DNA of 18,545 nt, taken from positions 1 through 18,545 of the forward strand of contig JASHSH010000344.1 of assembly GCA_030040955.1 (NCBI GenBank), in the 5' to 3' direction. This stretch comes from Rhodospirillales bacterium. GTDB taxonomy: Bacteria; Pseudomonadota; Alphaproteobacteria; Rhodospirillales; Magnetospirillaceae. The notes under the pieces were generated by a model. The model did not search any database. It saw only the letters and a program-made list of their open reading frames with translations, and was not told the DNA's origin. A program made the position numbers and the translations under genes. Of the stretch, positions 13,613 to 18,545 are shown piece by piece (positions within the stretch are counted from its first letter, which is position 1; each line of letters begins with the position of its first letter).

Positions 13613-15259
13613 GTGGGCGCAATTCTCCAGTCGATTCGCAATCTGGGCACGATGCGGCTGACCGCGATCGCCGGCGGCGGCGTCGCCGCGCTGGCCTTCC
13701 TGATTTACGTCCTCGCCCGCATGTCCTCGCCGCCGCTCGAGATGCTGTACGGCGATCTCGACCTCACCGACGCCAACATGATCGTCAAGGAGCTCGACAA
13801 TCAGAAGGTGACCTACGAGCTGCGCGCCGGCGGCACCGAGGTGTGGGTGCCCGCCGACCAGAAGCTGTCGCTGCGCGTCCACATGGCCGAGCAGCAGCTG
13901 CCCGCCGGCGGCTCGATCGCGCCCGGCTACGAGCTGTTCGACAAGACCGACACGCTGGGCTCGACCAGCTTCATGCAGAACGTGAACCTGCTGCGCGCCA
14001 TGGAGGGCGAACTGGCCCGTACCATCCGCTCGATCGAGGGGGTGAAGTCGGCCCGCGTCCACCTGGTCCTGCCGCGCCGCGAGGTGTTCACCCGCGAGGT
14101 CGAGGAACCCTCGGCCTCGATCGTGCTCAAGATGGACGGTGCCCGGCGCCTGGAGCGCGGCCAGGTCCTTGCCATACAACATCTTGTGGCCGCGGCCGTG
14201 CCCAAACTCAAGCCCCAGCGTATCTCCATCGTCGACGACAAGGGCACCCTGCTCGCGCGGGGCACCGAGAGCGACCAGGAGGCGGCGGTGGAGACGGCCG
14301 AGGACATGAAGCTCTCCACCGAGCAGCGGCTGCAACGCACGGTCGAGGATCTGGTCGAGCGTTCGCTCGGACCCGACAAGGTGCGCGCCGAGGTCACCGT
14401 GGACATGGACTTCGACCACAGCTCCACGACCCAGGAAATCTACGATCCCGACACCAAGGTGGTGCGCTCCGAGGTCACCACGGACGAATCGAATCAGACC
14501 CAGGACCAGGAGAATTCCTCGGTCAGCGTCCAGCAGAATCTGCCCGACGCCGGCCAGAGCAATCCGGGCGCGCGCAGCCTGTCGAAGGAGAATCGCAACC
14601 AGGACACGGTGAACTACGAAATCTCCAAGACCGTGCGCAACCAGGTCAAGGAGATGGGCGCGGTCAAGCGCTTGAGCGTCGCCGTGCTGGTCGACGGCGA
14701 TTGGAGCGCGCCGGCGCAGGGCGCCAAGACCAACACCTACAAGCCGCGCGACCAGAAGGAAATGGAATCGCTCACCGCGCTGGTGCGCTCGGCCGTCGGC
14801 TACGACGAGAAGCGCGGCGACCATGTCGAGGTCACCAACCTGCCCTTCGCCGGGCACGAGGTTCCCGAGGTCGAGGCGGCCGAGTTCAAGCTGTTCGGCT
14901 TCGACCGCGACTTCATCGAGAAGGTCGCCTCCGACCTGGGCCTGTCGGTCGTCGCCATCCTGTTCCTGCTCCTGGTTCTGCGCCCGCTGGTCAGCCGCGC
15001 GGTGGAGACCATGGCGGCGCAGGCGAGCGCCGCCGAGCGCCGCCTGCTCGGCGGTCCGGCGATGGCCGCGGCCGGTGGACCGCCGACCCCGGTCGCGGGT
15101 ATGCTGCCCGAGGAGCTCGAATCGGTCGACGAGCTGATCGACATCGAGAAGGTGGAGGGGCGGGTGAAGGCTTCCTCGATCCGCAAGATCGGCGAGATCG
15201 TGGAGAAGCATCCCGAGCAGGCGCTGTCGATCATCCGCGCCTGGATGTACACGGACTGA
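13613..15259 (+). CDS. fliF: Flagellar MS-ring protein FliF
   Basis: A 548-residue inner-membrane protein that forms the MS ring, the base on which the rotor and export gate assemble. First membrane helix about residues 16-36 (LTAIAGGGVAALAFLIYVLA). Periplasmic ring-building domains contain YGDLDLTDANMIVKELDNQK, GYELFDKTDTLGSTSFMQNV, LARTIRSIEGVKSARVHLVL, and SVAVLVDGDW. Second helix about 442-461 (LSVVAILFLLLVLRPLVSRA). The cytoplasmic C-terminus ends ALSIIRAWMYTD, the FliG-binding segment. The GTG start at 13613 is chosen because GGGGGA lies six bases upstream; the ATG at 13651 would cut into the N-terminal conserved stretch and lacks such a site. First gene of fliF-fliG-fliH-fliN-flbD, the same order as in the Caulobacter fliF operon. 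Confidence 0.95.
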   Translation: MGAILQSIRNLGTMRLTAIAGGGVAALAFLIYVLARMSSPPLEMLYGDLDLTDANMIVKELDNQKVTYELRAGGTEVWVPADQKLSLRVHMAEQQLPAGGSIAPGYELFDKTDTLGSTSFMQNVNLLRAMEGELARTIRSIEGVKSARVHLVLPRREVFTREVEEPSASIVLKMDGARRLERGQVLAIQHLVAAAVPKLKPQRISIVDDKGTLLARGTESDQEAAVETAEDMKLSTEQRLQRTVEDLVERSLGPDKVRAEVTVDMDFDHSSTTQEIYDPDTKVVRSEVTTDESNQTQDQENSSVSVQQNLPDAGQSNPGARSLSKENRNQDTVNYEISKTVRNQVKEMGAVKRLSVAVLVDGDWSAPAQGAKTNTYKPRDQKEMESLTALVRSAVGYDEKRGDHVEVTNLPFAGHEVPEVEAAEFKLFGFDRDFIEKVASDLGLSVVAILFLLLVLRPLVSRAVETMAAQASAAERRLLGGPAMAAAGGPPTPVAGMLPEELESVDELIDIEKVEGRVKASSIRKIGEIVEKHPEQALSIIRAWMYTD

Positions 15260-15271
15260 CGGGGTCGGGCC

Positions 15272-16291
15272 ATGGCGCGGGTGAAGGAAGACTATCGCAG
15301 CATTTCCGGGCCGCAAAAGGCGGCCATCCTGATGCTGTCCCTCGGCGAGGAGCACTCGTCCAAGCTGTTCGCCATGATGGACGACGAGGAGATCAAGGAA
15401 ATCTCCCAGACCATGGCGAATCTGGGCACGGTGAACGCCAACCTGGTCGAGCGGCTGTTCGTCGAGTTCGCCGACCAGATTTCGTCCACCGGCTCGCTGG
15501 TGGGCTCGTTCGAGAGCACCGAGCGCCTCCTGCTCAAGACCCTGTCGAAGGACCGGGTCGACACCATCATGGAGGAAATCCGCGGTCCCGCCGGCCGCAC
15601 CATGTGGGACAAGCTCGGCAATGTGAACGAGGCGGTGCTCGCCAACTATCTGAAGAACGAATACCCGCAGACCGTCGCCGTGGTGCTCGCCAAGGTGAAG
15701 CCCGACCACGCCGCCCGCGTGCTGTCGCTGCTGCCCGAGAACTTCGCCATGGAAGTCATCATGCGCATGCTGCGCATGGAGGCGGTGCAGAAGGAAATCC
15801 TCGACGGCGTCGAAAAGACGCTGCGCACCGAGTTCATGTCGAACCTGGCGCGCACCGCGCGGCGCGACGCGCACGAAATGATGGCCGACATCTTCAACAA
15901 TCTCGACCGCAACGCCGAGAACCGCTTCATGAGCGCGCTCGAGGAACGCAACCGCGAATCGGCGGAGCACATCAAGCAGCTGATGTTCACCTTCGAGGAT
16001 CTGGTGCGCATCGACATGGCCGGCATCCAGACCCTGCTGCGCAGCATCGAGAAGGACAAGCTCGCGCTCGCGCTCAAGGGCGCGTCCGACACGATCAAGG
16101 AGCTGTTCTTCAAGAACATGTCGGAACGCGCCGGCAAGATGCTGCGCGAGGACATGGATTCGCTCGGCCCGGTGCGCCTGCGCGACGTCGATCAGGCGCA
16201 GGGCATGGTGGTGCAGATGGCCAAGGAACTGTCGGCCAGCGGCCAGATCGTGATCTCCGAGGGCCGCGAGGAAGACGAGCTGGTGTATTGA
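15272..16291 (+). CDS. fliG: Flagellar motor switch protein FliG
   Basis: A 339-residue rotor protein that links the MS ring to the C ring and takes torque from the stator. The N-terminal FliF-binding domain starts SGPQKAAILMLSLGEEHSSK and includes LVGSFESTERLLLKTL. The middle domain carries the FliM-binding EYPQ motif at residues 130-133 (EHPQ in most species). The C-terminal domain has MFTFEDLVRIDMAGIQTLLR and LKGASDTIKELFFKNMSERA, with the charged torque helix SERAGKMLREDMDSLGPVRL. Length is normal. The ATG lies 12 bases after fliF, with a weak GGGG site, and fliH follows after 3 bases, so translation is probably coupled. Confidence 0.96.
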   Translation: MARVKEDYRSISGPQKAAILMLSLGEEHSSKLFAMMDDEEIKEISQTMANLGTVNANLVERLFVEFADQISSTGSLVGSFESTERLLLKTLSKDRVDTIMEEIRGPAGRTMWDKLGNVNEAVLANYLKNEYPQTVAVVLAKVKPDHAARVLSLLPENFAMEVIMRMLRMEAVQKEILDGVEKTLRTEFMSNLARTARRDAHEMMADIFNNLDRNAENRFMSALEERNRESAEHIKQLMFTFEDLVRIDMAGIQTLLRSIEKDKLALALKGASDTIKELFFKNMSERAGKMLREDMDSLGPVRLRDVDQAQGMVVQMAKELSASGQIVISEGREEDELVY

Positions 16292-16294
16292 TCG

Positions 16295-16975
16295 ATGTCG
16301 GTGCTGCGCAAGTTCACCTTCGATCTCAGCTTCGACGAGCCGGAGCCGCCGTCGGCGGCCGCCCCGGCGCCCGAGCCGGAGGTCGAGGCGCCGCCGCCCC
16401 CGCCGCCGCCGCCCAGCTACAGCCAGGCCGAGCTCGACCAGGCGCGCAAGCGGGCGCAGGCCGAGGGCCGCGCCGCCGGATTCCGCGAGGCCGAGGCGAC
16501 CACCCACCGCATCCAGGCCGACGCGCTGCGGGCGCTCGCCGTCGGGCTGCGCGACGTCGCCGTGGCCCAGCGCACCGCGCACGAGGAGATGCTCAAGAAC
16601 GCGGTCGAGCTCGCCATCGCCGCGGTGCGCAAGCTGCATCCCGAGCTCGCGCGGCTGCACGGCACCGAGGAGATCGGCGGGGTGATCGCCGCCTGCCTCG
16701 CCCAGATCGACGCCGAGGCGCGCATCACCGTGCGCGTGGCGCCCGGATCGATCGACGAGATCAAGGCCGTCGCGCAGCGCATCGCCGCCGAGGCCGAGTT
16801 CGAGGGCAAGCTGCTGTTCGCGCCCGATCCCGCGCTCGCCCCCGGCGACTGCCGCGTCGAATGGGGCGGCGGCGGCGCCGACCGCGACCAGTCCCAGATC
16901 TGGGCGCAGATCGATGCGATCATCGCCCGCGCCGCCGACGACCTCTCCGCCGCCAAGCCGGCGAAGCCGAACTGA
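16295..16975 (+). CDS. fliH: Flagellar export protein FliH (FlbE-like)
   Basis: A 226-residue cytoplasmic protein, the expected regulator and peripheral stalk of the export ATPase FliI. It opens with SVLRKFTFDLSFDEPEPP, typical of alphaproteobacterial FliH/FlbE. A run of eight prolines (33-40) follows, then a helix with the FliH glycine-repeat pattern AxxxGxxxG (A54, G58, G62). The C-terminal half resembles the V-type ATPase E-subunit fold: VELAIAAVRKLHPELARLHG, ITVRVAPGSIDEIKAVAQRI, and GDCRVEWGGGGADRD. It starts 3 bases after fliG and lies between fliG and fliN, the place of flbE in Caulobacter. FliI is not in the window. Sequence conservation in this family is low, so the call leans partly on position. 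Confidence 0.85.
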   Translation: MSVLRKFTFDLSFDEPEPPSAAAPAPEPEVEAPPPPPPPPSYSQAELDQARKRAQAEGRAAGFREAEATTHRIQADALRALAVGLRDVAVAQRTAHEEMLKNAVELAIAAVRKLHPELARLHGTEEIGGVIAACLAQIDAEARITVRVAPGSIDEIKAVAQRIAAEAEFEGKLLFAPDPALAPGDCRVEWGGGGADRDQSQIWAQIDAIIARAADDLSAAKPAKPN

Positions 16976-16995
16976 CCGCCCGCCAGGAGTATGCG

Positions 16996-17334
16996 ATGGC
17001 CGACAATCTCGATCTCGCCGAACTGAATTCCGAGGAGGAGAAGCCGGCGACGCCGCCGCCCGAGGGCGAGCAGGAAGGTCCGCATTCGGCCCGCGACCTG
17101 GAAACGGTCTACGACATCCCGGTCCAGGTCTCCGCCGTGCTCGGCAAGGCGCACATGCAGGTCAACCAGCTGCTCAAACTGGGCCGCGGCGCGGTGGTCG
17201 AGCTCGACCGCAAGGTCGGCGAAGCGATCGACATCTACGTCAACAACCGCCTGGTCGCGCGCGGCGAGGTGGTGGTGGTCGAGGACCGGCTCGGCGTGAC
17301 GATGACCGAAATCATCAAGACCGATCGCGGCTGA
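16996..17334 (+). CDS. fliN: Flagellar motor switch protein FliN
   Basis: A 112-residue C-ring protein. Residues 1-35 are an acidic, proline-rich, disordered leader. Residues about 38-108 form the SpoA/FliN domain: YDIPVQVSAVLGKAHMQVNQ, LLKLGRGAVVELDRKVGEAI, DIYVNNRLVARGEVVVVEDR and LGVTMTEII, all strongly conserved. The ATG at 16996 follows AGGAG with six bases between. The same frame is open far upstream, but that part is an out-of-frame shadow of fliF, fliG and fliH. The gene is 20 bases after fliH and 19 before flbD, inside one operon. Confidence 0.95.
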   Translation: MADNLDLAELNSEEEKPATPPPEGEQEGPHSARDLETVYDIPVQVSAVLGKAHMQVNQLLKLGRGAVVELDRKVGEAIDIYVNNRLVARGEVVVVEDRLGVTMTEIIKTDRG

Positions 17335-17353
17335 GCGCGCGGGAGCCGGGGCC

Positions 17354-18545
<1,192 letters not shown>

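Noticed and set aside
13535..16660. 1041-codon open frame on the minus strand
   Set aside because: It is antisense to fliF, fliG and fliH, has His/Arg/Leu-rich sequence with no family signature, and is the usual GC-rich mirror of a coding strand.

Overview
The window reads as a GC-rich alphaproteobacterial chromosome segment, most like Rhodospirillales or relatives. FlaF, FlbT, a DUF2852 protein and a fliF-fliG-fliH-fliN-flbD gene order are alphaproteobacterial hallmarks, and the last arrangement matches the Caulobacter fliF operon. Nearly everything here concerns building or decorating a flagellum. No RNA gene, insertion sequence, CRISPR array, prophage or origin is visible, and no gap between genes exceeds 300 bases.

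Layout. (1) 1-1584: 3' part of a TPR/GT41 (O-GlcNAc-transferase-like) glycosyltransferase. (2) 1779-4176: the flagellin regulators flaF and flbT on the plus strand, separated by a minus-strand pair, a TetR regulator and a DUF2852 membrane protein; each of the pair has a matching ATGTAAATG-type inverted repeat at its 5' end. (3) 4183-7139: minus-strand operon pseB-pseC-methyltransferase, for the first steps of pseudaminic acid synthesis. (4) 7393-13414: plus-strand fliK-flgD-flgE, driven by a well-matched sigma-54 promoter and closed by a perfect rho-independent terminator. (5) 13613-18545: fliF-fliG-fliH-fliN-flbD, with flbD running off the end.

How it fits together. FliF/FliG/FliN form the MS ring, rotor and C ring. 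FliH serves the export ATPase. FlgD caps and FlgE builds the hook, and FliK sets its length. FlaF and FlbT tune flagellin production. PseB/PseC and perhaps the GT41 enzyme supply or attach flagellin glycans. FlbD is the sigma-54 activator expected to fire the fliK promoter.

The noncoding DNA suggests the wiring. Three near-consensus CtrA boxes lie before flaF, pseB and fliF. Three copies of a GGCAA-N3-TTGCC palindrome lie before fliK (two, at enhancer distance from the sigma-54 promoter) and before fliF (one, next to the CtrA box). This recalls the Caulobacter CtrA/FlbD cascade.

The most unusual proteins are a 1122-residue FlgE with internal repeats and a FlgD that contains no Lys, Arg, His or Cys. 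I see no clearly new system. The main interest is the regulatory grammar, the basic-residue-free export substrates and the oversized hook protein.
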